Source: Natronomonas halophila
GTDB lineage: Archaea > Halobacteriota > Halobacteria > Halobacteriales > Haloarculaceae
Direction of reading: 5' to 3'
Assembly: GCF_013391085.1 (NCBI RefSeq)
Contig: NZ_CP058334.1
Coordinates: 186,001-250,000, forward strand
DNA: 64,000 nt
Both the position numbers and the translations under genes were made by a program. Positions 8,688-18,258 of this stretch are shown here, piece after piece. The notes under the pieces were generated by a model that had not been told where the DNA came from, searched no databases, and saw only the letters and a program-made list of their open reading frames with translations. Numbering within the stretch: the stretch's first letter is position 1; every line of letters starts with the position of its first letter.

Positions 8688-8935
8688 CTTTTTAAAGCCA
8701 GGGGGCAAATGTCCATGTAACCGAGCAACGGTCGCCCCGGACTCATGTGGGCGACCGGCAGTTGCTGACGGGAGACGGCTGGCAGGGCTTGTGTGCGTGG
8801 CAGCGGCCACGCGGGCCTTGTCGGTTCCGACCGTCGGCCCACCGACTCCGTCGGTGTCGCGTCCGTCACAGACGGCCGTGTACATGGCCGGTCGCCCACT
8901 GGTAAGTCCGCCTGCGACCCCTCGGAGGATAAACC
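8688..8935 (+). promoter_or_regulatory. RNase J promoter and long structured leader
   Basis: A strong TATA box CTTTTTAAAG (8688-8697) predicts transcription starting near 8720, leaving a leader of about 215 nt, very long for a haloarchaeon. Perfect hairpins follow one another: 9 bp at 8729-8737/8749-8757, 7 bp at 8795-8801/8806-8812, 7 bp at 8840-8846/8850-8856 and 5 bp at 8863-8867/8871-8875. A purine-rich GGAGG sits 7 nt before the ATG and could be a ribosome binding site. No reading frame in the stretch looks like a gene. Confidence 0.6.
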
Positions 8936-10276
8936 ATGGAAATCGAAATCGCAACCATTGGCGGATACGAGGAAGTCGGCCGGCAGATGACTGCCGTCCG
9001 CGCCGGCGACGACGTCGTCGTCTTCGACATGGGGCTGAACCTGTCGAAGGTCCTCATTCACGACAACGTAGAGACCGAACGAATGCACAGTCTGGACCTC
9101 ATCGACATGGGGGCCATTCCGGACGACCGCGTCATGTCCGAACTCGAAGGTGACGTGCAGGCCATCGTGCCCACGCACGGCCACCTCGACCACATCGGCG
9201 CCATCTCGAAACTTGCACACCGCTACGATGCCCCCATCGTCGCGACGCCCTTTACCATCGAACTCGTCAAACAGCAGATCGAGGGCGAAGAGAAATTCGG
9301 CGTCCAGAACGACCTCGTGAAGATGGACCCCGGCGGCACGATGTCCATCGGTGACGACTGCGAACTCGAGTTCGTCAACGTCACCCACTCCATCATCGAC
9401 GCCATCAACCCGGTCCTCCACACGCCCGAGGGCGCCGTCGTCTACGGCCTCGACAAGCGGATGGACCACAACCCGGTGCTGGGCGACCCCATCGACATGG
9501 ACCGGTTCCGCGAAATCGGTCGCGAGGGCGTGCTCGCCTACATCGAGGACTGTACCAACGCCGGCAAGAAGGGCAAGACGCCCTCCGAGTCCGTCGCCCG
9601 CGAACAACTGAAAGACGTGATGTACTCGGTGCAGGATTACGAGGGTGGCATCGTCGCCACCACGTTCTCCAGCCACATCGCGCGTGTCAAGAGCCTCGTC
9701 GAGTTCGCCGACGATATCGGCCGCCAGCCCGTTCTGCTGGGCCGCTCGATGGAGAAGTACAGTGGTACTGCCGAACGACTGGACTTCGTCGACTTCCCCG
9801 ATGACCTCGGGATGTACGGCCACCGCAAGTCGGTCGACCGCACCTTCAAGCGGATTATGGAAGAGGGCAAGGAGAACTACCTCCCCATCGTCACCGGCCA
9901 CCAGGGCGAACCCCGCGCGATGCTGACCCGGATGGCCCGCGGCGAGACGCCCTACGAACTGGACAAGGGCGACAAGGTCATCTTCAGTGCCCGTGTCATC
10001 CCCGAACCGACCAACGAGGGCCAGCGCTACCAGGCCGAGAAGCTTCTGGGTATGCAGGGCGCCCGCATCTACGACGACATCCACGTCTCCGGCCACCTGA
10101 ACACGGAAGGCCACTACGAGATGCTGCAGGCCCTCAACCCCGAGAACGTCATCCCGGCCCACCAGTCGATGGAAGGCTTCGCGCCGTACGTCGACCTCGC
10201 GCGGAACGAGGGCTACCAGCTCGGTCGTGACCTCCACGTCACGGAGAACGGCAACATCATCCAGCTGACGGAATGA
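8936..10276 (+). CDS. rnj: Archaeal ribonuclease J (5'-3' exoribonuclease)
   Basis: A 446-residue metallo-beta-lactamase/beta-CASP nuclease. The zinc motif HGHLDH is at about residues 81-86, with later metal-binding histidines in THSIIDAI and a C-terminal ...SGHLNTEGH segment, followed by the beta-CASP domain. The length matches euryarchaeal aRNase J, which lacks the C-terminal extension of bacterial RNase J. It degrades RNA from the 5' end in the cytoplasm and matters in RNA turnover and rRNA maturation. Its stop overlaps the idsA start (ATGA). Unlike most haloarchaeal genes it has a long structured leader and a recognisable Shine-Dalgarno, hinting at translational control. Confidence 0.95.
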   Translation: MEIEIATIGGYEEVGRQMTAVRAGDDVVVFDMGLNLSKVLIHDNVETERMHSLDLIDMGAIPDDRVMSELEGDVQAIVPTHGHLDHIGAISKLAHRYDAPIVATPFTIELVKQQIEGEEKFGVQNDLVKMDPGGTMSIGDDCELEFVNVTHSIIDAINPVLHTPEGAVVYGLDKRMDHNPVLGDPIDMDRFREIGREGVLAYIEDCTNAGKKGKTPSESVAREQLKDVMYSVQDYEGGIVATTFSSHIARVKSLVEFADDIGRQPVLLGRSMEKYSGTAERLDFVDFPDDLGMYGHRKSVDRTFKRIMEEGKENYLPIVTGHQGEPRAMLTRMARGETPYELDKGDKVIFSARVIPEPTNEGQRYQAEKLLGMQGARIYDDIHVSGHLNTEGHYEMLQALNPENVIPAHQSMEGFAPYVDLARNEGYQLGRDLHVTENGNIIQLTE

Positions 10277-11298
10277 CGACCACAGGACGCGTCGAGAAGG
10301 CGCTGATCGACCGCCGCGAAATCGTCAACGAGGCGATTACGGAGCAACTGCCGATTCAAAAGCCCGAGCGGCTCTACTCCGCGTCCCGCTACCTGCTGGA
10401 CGCGGGTGGCAAACGCCTGCGGCCGACCATCCTGCTGCTCGCCGCCGAATCGATTTCGGACGTCGAGCCGCTTAGCGACGATTATCGGGCGTTCCCCTCC
10501 CCGGTCAACGGTGACGTGGACGTGCTTTCGGCCGCCGTCTCCATCGAGGTCATCCAGTCGTTTACCCTGATTCACGACGACATCATGGACGACGACGACC
10601 TCCGACGTGGCGTGCCGGCGGTCCACCGCGAGTACGACCTCGAAACCGCGATTCTGGCCGGCGACACGCTCTACTCGAAGGCCTTCGAGTACATGCTCGA
10701 TACCGGCGCGCCCGCCGAAAAGAGCGTCGAGGCCCTCGACGAACTCGCGACCACCTGCACCGAAATCTGTGAGGGGCAGGCGCTGGACGTCGACTTCGAG
10801 GACCGGTCGGACGTCTCGACCGATGAATACCTCGAGATGGTCCAGTTCAAGACGGCCGTCCTCTATGCCGCGGCCGCCTCGATTCCAGCCATCCTGCTGG
10901 GCAGCGACGAGGAGACCGTCTCCGAACTCCACGGCTACGGCCTCGATATCGGCCGCGCCTTCCAGATTCAGGACGACCTTCTCGATTTGACCGTCTCCAG
11001 CGAGCAACTCGGCAAACAGCGTGGTTCCGACCTCATCGAGGGGAAACGGACCATCATCACGCTACACGCCCGCGACAACGGCGTCGACGTCGACAACCTC
11101 GTCTCCGAGGACCCGACCGAGGAGGAAATCGAGGACGCCGTCCAGACGCTCGAAGACGCCGGCAGCATCGACTTCGCCCGCGAGATGGCCCAAGACCTCG
11201 TCGAAAGCGGGAAGGACCGCCTCGAAGTCCTCCCCGAGAACGAACCCCGCGAACTGCTCGAAGACATCGCGGATTATCTGGTCGAACGCGGGTACTAA
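10273..11298 (+). CDS. idsA: Geranylgeranyl diphosphate synthase
   Basis: A 341-residue trans-prenyltransferase. The first aspartate-rich motif is DDIMDDDD (about residues 102-109), with the chain-length region [11 protein letters not shown] before it. The second motif is DDLLD (about 234-238), with the lysine and arginines for diphosphate binding in GGKRLRP. It condenses isopentenyl diphosphate with allylic diphosphates to C20, the precursor of archaeal membrane ether lipids. It overlaps rnj by 4 nt (ATGA), so the two are translationally coupled. In many haloarchaea rnj-idsA-gltX are contiguous; here a hairpin-rich spacer and an acyl-CoA synthetase gene precede gltX. Confidence 0.95.
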   Translation: MTTTGRVEKALIDRREIVNEAITEQLPIQKPERLYSASRYLLDAGGKRLRPTILLLAAESISDVEPLSDDYRAFPSPVNGDVDVLSAAVSIEVIQSFTLIHDDIMDDDDLRRGVPAVHREYDLETAILAGDTLYSKAFEYMLDTGAPAEKSVEALDELATTCTEICEGQALDVDFEDRSDVSTDEYLEMVQFKTAVLYAAAASIPAILLGSDEETVSELHGYGLDIGRAFQIQDDLLDLTVSSEQLGKQRGSDLIEGKRTIITLHARDNGVDVDNLVSEDPTEEEIEDAVQTLEDAGSIDFAREMAQDLVESGKDRLEVLPENEPRELLEDIADYLVERGY

Positions 11299-11763
11299 AA
11301 CCCACTTTTTGCACGAGAACGTGGGTCGCGGCGTTGCCGCGACCCCGGTTCTCGGTGAAAATATGCGCGCCTCCTTCCAGCCGTGGCGCTCCCTGCGGTC
11401 GCGCCGCGTTAGTCAGTCGGCGCTACGGCGACTCGCTTTGCTCACGGCTCACTTCGTTCGCCGTTCGCATTTCCGAGACGCTCCCTACGGTCGCGTCTCG
11501 CTATCGCTCGTCGCCGGGAACCGCGAGCGCTTCGCGCTCGCGGATGCTCTCTATCCTATCTTTTATAAGCGATAGCGCGGCCAGAGGGCCCATGACCTGA
11601 TATCGGGTGGCTATCCGCCGAGGCGGTCGTGTGGAATACGGATAGCCGAGTTGATGGAGCGTTCCACCTATTCGCTATACGCCGACACTCCGGGGTCGTG
11701 GGATTCGTGGTAAGAGCTTTGAGGGTAGTGGTAAATATTGGCTGTCACAGCATGAAGCGAGAG
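11299..11763. repeat. Hairpin-rich non-coding spacer after idsA
   Basis: No credible gene here. It starts with a long hairpin: CGAGAAC plus GGGTCGCGGC (11314-11332) pairs with GCCGCGACCC plus GTTCTCG (11336-11354), likely the idsA end signal. Several short palindromes follow in the CGCTCCC-TRCGGTCGCG style common between haloarchaeal genes, and a perfect 10-bp stem CCGCGAGCGC-TTC-GCGCTCGCGG near 11520. A TATA-like TTTTATAAG near 11562 is followed by a perfect 9-bp inverted repeat (11609-11617/11639-11647), possibly a small RNA. A second TATA (GTAAATATT, near 11735) serves the next gene. Confidence 0.6.
11609..11647 (+). other. 9-bp inverted repeat behind a promoter-like TATA box
   Basis: GGCTATCCG (11609-11617) and CGGATAGCC (11639-11647) are perfectly complementary, and the 21-nt loop can form its own small CCG-AGG-CGG stem. 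A TTTTATAAG box lies about 45 nt upstream with no open frame between. This fits a short structured transcript or a protein-binding site; nothing in the sequence favours one. Confidence 0.35.
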
Positions 11764-13353
11764 ATGCGTACCACGGATTTCCTGGATAGGGCCGTCGACA
11801 TCTACGACGACGTGACGGGGGTCGTCGCCCACGATGGGACCGAATACACCTACGCGGAGGTCAACGACCGTGTTAACCAGTTGGCCCATGCCCTCGAGGA
11901 GCGAGGGGTCGACAAGGGCGACCGCGTGGCGCTTCTGGCGCCGAACACCCACTACTTCATCGAGACGCTCTACGCGACGAACAAGCTGGGGGCCGTGTTC
12001 GTCCCGATGAACTACCGGCTGACCGCCGGCGAACTGGACTACATCCTCAACGACTGTGCGGCCGACGTGGTCATCGCGGATTACGACTTCGCGGAGAACA
12101 TCGAACCCATCCGCGAGGACGTGCCCGCCGAACACTTCATCGGCTACGAGGCCGACCGCATCGACGGCGAGTGGGACGACTACGAGGACCAACTCTCCGG
12201 TCAACCGACCGCCGAACCCGACCGTCCGGACATCGCCGAGGACGACGACGCAAGTATCAACTACACCTCGGGGACGACCGGTGACCCGAAGGGCGTCGTC
12301 CGAACGCACCGGACCGAACACTGGCACGCGCTAGTGCTCAACCAGCACATGGAGATTCGCGACGACGACACCTACCTGTGGACGCTGCCGATGTTCCACT
12401 GCAACGGCTGGGGCCACACCTATGCCATCACCGGCACCGGCGCGACCCACGTCTGCCAGCGGACCTTCGACGCCGCGGACACCCTCGAGCGCATTCGCGA
12501 CTACGACGTCAGCTTCCTCTGTGGAGCGCCGACGGTCCTGAACAACCTCATCCAGTTCTACGAGGACAACGACGGCGACGCCGTAACGACTGGAAGCCGC
12601 GACGTGCGTATCGCGACCGCCGGAAGCGCCCCCGCAACCGCGACGATAGAAACCATCGAAGACGAGTTCGACTGGCGTATTATCCACATTTACGGCCTCA
12701 CCGAGACGGCGCCCATCATCACGACCAGCAACTCGCCGCGACGGTTGGCCGAGCGGGGTCGGGACCTGAAGGTCAAACAGGGCTCGGAGACGCTCTGTAC
12801 CGACGTACGTGTCGTCGACGAGGACGGTACCGACGTCCCCCGTGACGGGACGACTCTCGGCGAAATCGTCGTCAAGGGCAATCAGGTGATGGACCGCTAT
12901 CTCAACAAGCCGGAGGCCACCGAGAAAGCGTTCAACGACCGCGTCTCGGGCTACTTCCATACCGGCGACCTCGCGACCATCGACGAGGACGGCATGGTCG
13001 CGATTCAGGACCGCCGCAAGGACATCATCATCTCCGGCGGCGAGAACATTTCCTCGATAGAGGTCGAGGACGCCCTCTACGACCACGAGGACATCATGAA
13101 GGCCGCCGTCATCCCGGTCCCCAGCGAGAAATGGGGTGAAACGCCCAAAGCCGTCGTCGTCGAGCGGCCCGGCGCCGACCTGACGGAAGACGGGGTCATC
13201 GAGTTCGTCAAGGGGCGACTGGCGAACTACAAGGCACCGACCAGCGTCGATTTCGTCGATGACTTCCCGGAGACGGCGACCGGGAAGGTCCAGAAGTACG
13301 AACTCCGCGAGCGGTACTGGGACGACGAGGAACGGCGGGTCGGCCAGGAGTAA
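11764..13353 (+). CDS. Acyl-CoA synthetase (AMP-forming)
   Basis: A 529-residue member of the acyl-adenylate-forming superfamily, medium/long-chain fatty acyl-CoA ligase type. The AMP-binding P-loop is YTSGTTGDPKGV, followed by the HIYGLTETAP segment, the GYFHTGDLA aspartate and the DRRKDIIISGGENI hinge. The catalytic lysine lies in PETATGKVQK near the C terminus. It converts a carboxylic acid, ATP and CoA to acyl-CoA, AMP and PPi. Start ATG 11764 (MRTTDFL) is about 28 nt from the TATA box; an ATG at 12 nt further upstream is the alternative. It separates idsA from gltX and has its own promoter. Confidence 0.92.
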   Translation: MRTTDFLDRAVDIYDDVTGVVAHDGTEYTYAEVNDRVNQLAHALEERGVDKGDRVALLAPNTHYFIETLYATNKLGAVFVPMNYRLTAGELDYILNDCAADVVIADYDFAENIEPIREDVPAEHFIGYEADRIDGEWDDYEDQLSGQPTAEPDRPDIAEDDDASINYTSGTTGDPKGVVRTHRTEHWHALVLNQHMEIRDDDTYLWTLPMFHCNGWGHTYAITGTGATHVCQRTFDAADTLERIRDYDVSFLCGAPTVLNNLIQFYEDNDGDAVTTGSRDVRIATAGSAPATATIETIEDEFDWRIIHIYGLTETAPIITTSNSPRRLAERGRDLKVKQGSETLCTDVRVVDEDGTDVPRDGTTLGEIVVKGNQVMDRYLNKPEATEKAFNDRVSGYFHTGDLATIDEDGMVAIQDRRKDIIISGGENISSIEVEDALYDHEDIMKAAVIPVPSEKWGETPKAVVVERPGADLTEDGVIEFVKGRLANYKAPTSVDFVDDFPETATGKVQKYELRERYWDDEERRVGQE

Positions 13354-13421
13354 TCGAGGCCCCTCGCGGGCGCACCGTCGCCGGCCGGAATCCCGGTAGG
13401 TTTTGACCCTCCCCGCGGTAG

Positions 13422-15197
13422 ATGCCGGTAATGGACGACGACCTCCGCGAGCGCATCGAACGCGAGGCCGAGGTGGCCGCGCTGTTCAACGCGCTCAAAC
13501 ACGACAGCGACGCACAGGTCGGCGCGATTATGGGACCGCTGATGGGCGAAAACCCCGAGTTCCGCGAGCACGGCGACGAGATTCCCGGTATCATCTCGCC
13601 CGCCATCAATCGCGTCAACGGCCTCTCGGCCGAGGAGAAACGCGAGCGTCTCGAGGAACTGGCCCCCGAACAAGTCGAGGAACTGGAGGCCGAAGACGAG
13701 GAGGACGACCAGCCGCTGCCCGACCTCCCGAACGTCGAGGAGTACGACGACGTCCGGATGCGGTTGGCGCCGAACCCGAACGGCCCGTGGCACCTCGGCA
13801 GTGCCCGAATGCCCGCCGTCATCGGGACCTACAAGCAGATGTACGACGGCTGGATGCTCTGTCGGTTCGACGACACCGACCCCGAGACGAAACGGCCGGA
13901 CCTCGACGCCTACGACGAGATTCTGGAGGCTATCGACTACCTCGGCTTCGACCCCGACGAGGTCGTCAAGGCCTCCGACCGCGTCGAACTCTACTACGAC
14001 TACGCGCGCGAACTCATCGAGAAGGGCGGCGCCTACACCTGCACCTGTAGCGGCGAGGAGTTCTCCAACCTGAAGAACAACGCCGAACCGTGCCCGCACC
14101 GCGACAAGGACGCCGAGACGACCTTAGAGGAGTTCGAGGCCATGGTCGACGGCGAGTATTCGTCCGGTGACATCGTCCTCCGGGTCAGGACGGATATCGA
14201 ACACAAGAACCCGGCACTGCGCGACTGGGTCGCCTTCCGGATGGTCGATACGCCCCACCCGCGCGATGAGGCCGCCGAGTACCGCTGCTGGCCGATGCTC
14301 GACTTCCAGTCCGGTATCGACGACCACGAGTTCGGGATTACGCATATCATCCGCGGTATCGACCTGCAGGACTCCGCGAAGCGCCAGGGGTTCGTCTACG
14401 ACTACTTCGACTGGGAGTACCCCGAGGTGCTCCACTGGGGCCACGTCCAGATCGACGCCTACGACGTCTCGATGTCGACCTCGACCATCAAGGAGAAAAT
14501 CGAGCAGGGCGAACTCGACGGCTGGGACGACCCACGTGCGCCGACGGTCGCCAGCCTCCGCCGCCGCGGCATTCGCGGTGAGGCCATCGTCGACGCGATG
14601 GTCGAACTCGGCACCTCGACATCGAACGTCGACCTTGCGATGTCCTCGATTTACGCGAACAACCGCGAACGCATCGACGACGAGGCCGACCGTCGGTTCC
14701 TCGTCCGGGACGGCGTCGAAAAGCCCCTCCTGGGCGGCCCCGAGGAGGCCAATCCGCCGCTGCATCCGGACCACGAGGAACGCGGCACCCGCGACATCCC
14801 CGTCGGCGGTGCCGTGCTGGTCGAACCCGGAGACGTACCACCGAACGGCAAGCGCATCTGGCTGAAGGGTCTCGGCCCCGTCCGCCACACGCGCGATGCC
14901 TTCGAGTTCACCGACGACGACCTCGATATCGTCCGCGAGGAGGGCGTCGACGTGGTGCATTGGGCACCGGCCGACGACAACGTTCCCGTCCGCATGCGGA
15001 CGATGGAGGGCGACGTGTCGGGCCACGCCGAACCCGGCCTCGCCGACTACGAATCGGACGAGATGCTCCAGTTCGAGCGCGTCGGGTTCGTTCGAGTAGA
15101 CCGCGTGGCGCAAAGCGCCACGGAAGGGTCGAGCGGCGACGAGCCGCGAGACCGCCACGACGACGAGGAGACGGTCACCTACTTCGCGCACCCGTGA
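13422..15197 (+). CDS. gltX: Glutamyl-tRNA synthetase
   Basis: A 591-residue archaeal-type (GlxRS class Ib) synthetase that charges tRNA-Glu and, in archaea lacking GlnRS, also tRNA-Gln. An acidic N-terminal region of about 110 residues precedes RLAPNPNGPWHLGSAR, where HLGS is the HIGH motif. The MSKS-like VSMSTSTIK lies near residue 350. The C-terminal beta-barrels end with a 15-20 residue unusual stretch (AQSATEGSSGDEPRDR) just before the conserved end, encoded partly by a perfect hairpin. ATG 13431 (three codons in) is an equally good start. Confidence 0.95.
   Translation: MPVMDDDLRERIEREAEVAALFNALKHDSDAQVGAIMGPLMGENPEFREHGDEIPGIISPAINRVNGLSAEEKRERLEELAPEQVEELEAEDEEDDQPLPDLPNVEEYDDVRMRLAPNPNGPWHLGSARMPAVIGTYKQMYDGWMLCRFDDTDPETKRPDLDAYDEILEAIDYLGFDPDEVVKASDRVELYYDYARELIEKGGAYTCTCSGEEFSNLKNNAEPCPHRDKDAETTLEEFEAMVDGEYSSGDIVLRVRTDIEHKNPALRDWVAFRMVDTPHPRDEAAEYRCWPMLDFQSGIDDHEFGITHIIRGIDLQDSAKRQGFVYDYFDWEYPEVLHWGHVQIDAYDVSMSTSTIKEKIEQGELDGWDDPRAPTVASLRRRGIRGEAIVDAMVELGTSTSNVDLAMSSIYANNRERIDDEADRRFLVRDGVEKPLLGGPEEANPPLHPDHEERGTRDIPVGGAVLVEPGDVPPNGKRIWLKGLGPVRHTRDAFEFTDDDLDIVREEGVDVVHWAPADDNVPVRMRTMEGDVSGHAEPGLADYESDEMLQFERVGFVRVDRVAQSATEGSSGDEPRDRHDDEETVTYFAHP
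15104..15122 (+). repeat. Palindrome inside the gltX 3' end
   Basis: CGTGGCGC-AAA-GCGCCACG, a perfect 8-bp stem with a 3-nt loop, followed by further self-complementary GC-rich sequence to about 15160. It resembles the small intergenic palindromes of the window but lies in frame within gltX, encoding residues that look inserted before the conserved C terminus. Confidence 0.5.
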
Positions 15198-15236
15198 GTC
15201 CGGGAACGCTTAAGTAGTGGCCGTGACTGTTGATAG

Positions 15237-15572
<336 letters not shown>

Positions 15573-15713
15573 CTCCCCTCCCCCGGTTTTCGCTTTCAGA
15601 TACCCCCTCGTAGAACCGCCGCTAGCGGTGCTATTCGTCAAATAATCGACGGAAGCGGCTGGAAAAACTATTAGGTCCAAGCGGTAGTTCTTGCCGTGAG
15701 GGTCTAGGTACCA

Positions 15714-16583
15714 ATGGACACACTTGTGCTGACGAAAGGCGTTCCGGACTTCCGCGAGGGGCAGGTCTCCTTCGACGAGGACGGCCACCTCGAACGCGGC
15801 AAGACGCCGACGGTGATGAACCCGAACGACGAGTTCGCCTTACAGGCAGCGCTACAGACAAAAATCCGTCACGGCGGGACGGTAAGCGTGATGAGTATGG
15901 GACCGCCCGGCTACAAGGACGTACTCCGGGAAGCGATGGAATCCGTCTACGCGGACGACCTGTATATCCTCTCGGACCGGGAGATGGCCGCCGCCGACAC
16001 GTGGGCCACCTCCATCACGCTGGCGACCGGCATCGAGAAGATGGGCATGCCGGACCTGATTTTCGCCGGGTTCAAAACCGCCGACGGGGAGACGGGCCAC
16101 ACTGGCCCCCAGACCTGCTGGGCGCTGGATATGCCCATCATCACCCACGTCATCGCCCTGGATATCGACCCCGACGAGGGAGAACTTCGCGCGAAACGGC
16201 TCGTCGAGGGCGACATCGAGGAGGTCGAAACCGTCGAGGTCGACCTCCCGGCCTTCGTCGTCGCCGACCCCGAATTCGAACCCTCCTATCGGACCGCGGG
16301 CGAGCGATTGACGCTGAAGGACCTCCGCGAGGAGACACAGGAACGCGCCGCAAACTACGAGGACTACCTCACCGAGTGGAACCAGCAGGAACTGAATCTC
16401 GACCCCGACTACATCGGCCTCGACGGGTCGCCGACCATCGTCTCCGGCGTCGATCCGATTCCGAAGGCTCCCTCCGAGCGGGAAGCGACGATGGTCGAGC
16501 CGCACGACGCCGAGGAGATGGGTGAGATACTGGACGTGATGGAACCGTTTACGCAGGGCGAATCCCCGACGGAGGCCGATTAA
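15714..16583 (+). CDS. etfB: Electron transfer flavoprotein, beta subunit
   Basis: A 289-residue EtfB/FixA. It carries the AMP/NAD-type adenine nucleotide site (SMGPPGYKDVLREAME) and family signature segments (DTGHTGPQ-like DGETGHTGPQT...MP). It pairs with EtfA to carry electrons, one FAD in EtfA, from acyl-CoA or other dehydrogenases to the membrane FixC-type oxidoreductase. The C-terminal extension containing the subunit-binding arm is present. etfA follows after 1 nt (stop TAA, then G, then ATG), so tight co-translation is expected. A CTATTAGG TATA-like box lies about 40 nt upstream. Confidence 0.94.
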   Translation: MDTLVLTKGVPDFREGQVSFDEDGHLERGKTPTVMNPNDEFALQAALQTKIRHGGTVSVMSMGPPGYKDVLREAMESVYADDLYILSDREMAAADTWATSITLATGIEKMGMPDLIFAGFKTADGETGHTGPQTCWALDMPIITHVIALDIDPDEGELRAKRLVEGDIEEVETVEVDLPAFVVADPEFEPSYRTAGERLTLKDLREETQERAANYEDYLTEWNQQELNLDPDYIGLDGSPTIVSGVDPIPKAPSEREATMVEPHDAEEMGEILDVMEPFTQGESPTEAD

Positions 16584-16584
16584 G

Positions 16585-18258
16585 ATGGCGCTTGACCCAT
16601 CCGACTACACGATTCAGGAACTCGGCCCGGAGATTCAGGACGTCGAGGACCTCGACGAACTGCGGGAGATTCTGGCGGCCGAACGCGACGGCGAGGACAG
16701 AGCCGGCGCCAAGAAACTCATCGAGAGTCGCATCGAGAAGTTCGAGGCCGAAGACGGGGAGGACGACGGCGAAATCGACCTCGACGATATGTCACCGGCC
16801 GATATCGCCAACACGGTCCGGGACATCGACGATGTCGAACGACTCGAAGCCCTGCTTGAGGAAGAAAAAGCCGGACAGGACCGCAAGGGCGTCAAAAACC
16901 AGATTCAGAACCGCATCGACTCGGTACAGGGCAGCGAGGAAGACGACGAAGAACTCGAGGCTCTGCTGCCGCCCGAGGAGAAGCATCCGGACCTCGACCA
17001 CCCGACGGCGGACAAAGAGCACGTCCGGGCGCTGGAGGACGGCGACTACCGCGACATGTGGGTCTACTGTGAGACCCAGCAGGGCGAACTCCTCGACGTC
17101 TCCCGGGAGATGCTCGGGAAGGCCCGCGAAATGATGGACGGCTACGCCGAGCAGTATGGAGATGAGGAGCGCGTCGTCGCGGTACTCATCGGCGACGACG
17201 TCGAACGCCTCGCCGACGAGTGTATCAGTTACGGCGCCGACGTCGTGGTCTACTACGAACACCACGAACTCGACCGGTTCCGACACAAGTCCTACACCGA
17301 GGTGTTCTGCGATATGGCCCGCGGCGCCGGCCACCCGTTCGGCCGCGAGGACCGCCAGAAGGAGACGTGGCGCGACTACGACGAACCGCGATATCTCCTC
17401 TTTCCGGCGACCCACAACGGCCGGGACCTCTCGGCGCAGGTGCAGGCCGAACTCGATTCGGGGCTCGCATCGGACTGTTCGGGCCTCTACATCGAAAACG
17501 AGGTCATCTCGAACCCGGCGAAAGTCCGCCGTGAGGGTGAAAAGGAGGAGTTCGAACGCGTCCTACACATGAAGCGGCCGGACTTCTCGGGCTTCGAGTA
17601 CTCGACCATCCTCTGTCTTGACAACCCCAACCGGGAGTTCCATCCGCAGGGCGCCTCCGTGATTCCGGGCAGTTTCGAGGTGCCGGACCCCGAACCCGAA
17701 CGCGAAGGCGAGGTCATCGAACACGACATCGACCTCGACGACGACTGGCTCCGCGTCGAAATCACGGAACACGACACGCTCGACCCGGGCGTCGACCTGA
17801 CTGGTCACAACGTCATCGTCGCGCTCGGTCGCGGCATCGGCGACGACCCGACAAAGGGCATGGAACTCGGCCTTGACCTGGTTGATGCCTTCGAGGACGC
17901 CGAACTCGGCATCACCCGCGGTATCGTCACCTCCTCGTATGACTTCGACGGCCACGTCGAACAGTACTCCAAGGAGGAACGACAGATCGGCGAGACCGGA
18001 CAGGTCGTCGAACCAAACCTATACATCGCCGCCGGCATCTCGGGAGCCATCCAGCACAAGGTCGGCATGGACGAATCCGACACCATCGTCGCGATCAACA
18101 CGAACACGGAGGCCGATATCCGTGATTTCTCGGATTACTTCATCGCCGGCGACCTCTTCGAGGTGCTGCCGCGGCTGACCGAGGCGCTGGAGGACGGCGA
18201 ACTGAACGTCGAAGCGCTTGCAGATGGGGGACCGGCCCCCGACGGAGGTGACGACTGA
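16585..18258 (+). CDS. etfA: Electron transfer flavoprotein, alpha subunit, with acidic N-terminal repeat domain
   Basis: A 557-residue protein, far longer than typical EtfA (about 310-320). The EtfA core begins near residue 157 (MWVYCETQQGE) and ends with the FAD-binding domain: VALGRGIGDD, TSSYDFDGHVEQYSKEERQIGETG, YIAAGISGAIQH, IVAINTNTEADI. Ahead of it, residues 16-54 and 76-114 form two copies of one helical unit (DVEDLDELREIL...DRAGAKKLIESRIEKF and DIDDVERLEALL...DRKGVKNQIQNRIDSV), joined by an acidic linker. The role of the repeats is unknown; docking to a partner is a guess. It overlaps fixC by one base. Confidence 0.93.
   Translation: MALDPSDYTIQELGPEIQDVEDLDELREILAAERDGEDRAGAKKLIESRIEKFEAEDGEDDGEIDLDDMSPADIANTVRDIDDVERLEALLEEEKAGQDRKGVKNQIQNRIDSVQGSEEDDEELEALLPPEEKHPDLDHPTADKEHVRALEDGDYRDMWVYCETQQGELLDVSREMLGKAREMMDGYAEQYGDEERVVAVLIGDDVERLADECISYGADVVVYYEHHELDRFRHKSYTEVFCDMARGAGHPFGREDRQKETWRDYDEPRYLLFPATHNGRDLSAQVQAELDSGLASDCSGLYIENEVISNPAKVRREGEKEEFERVLHMKRPDFSGFEYSTILCLDNPNREFHPQGASVIPGSFEVPDPEPEREGEVIEHDIDLDDDWLRVEITEHDTLDPGVDLTGHNVIVALGRGIGDDPTKGMELGLDLVDAFEDAELGITRGIVTSSYDFDGHVEQYSKEERQIGETGQVVEPNLYIAAGISGAIQHKVGMDESDTIVAINTNTEADIRDFSDYFIAGDLFEVLPRLTEALEDGELNVEALADGGPAPDGGDD

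Noticed and set aside
8546-10237. 563-residue minus-strand frame opposite rnj
   Set aside because: The opposite strand encodes RNase J with intact motifs and codon bias. This frame has no recognisable domain.
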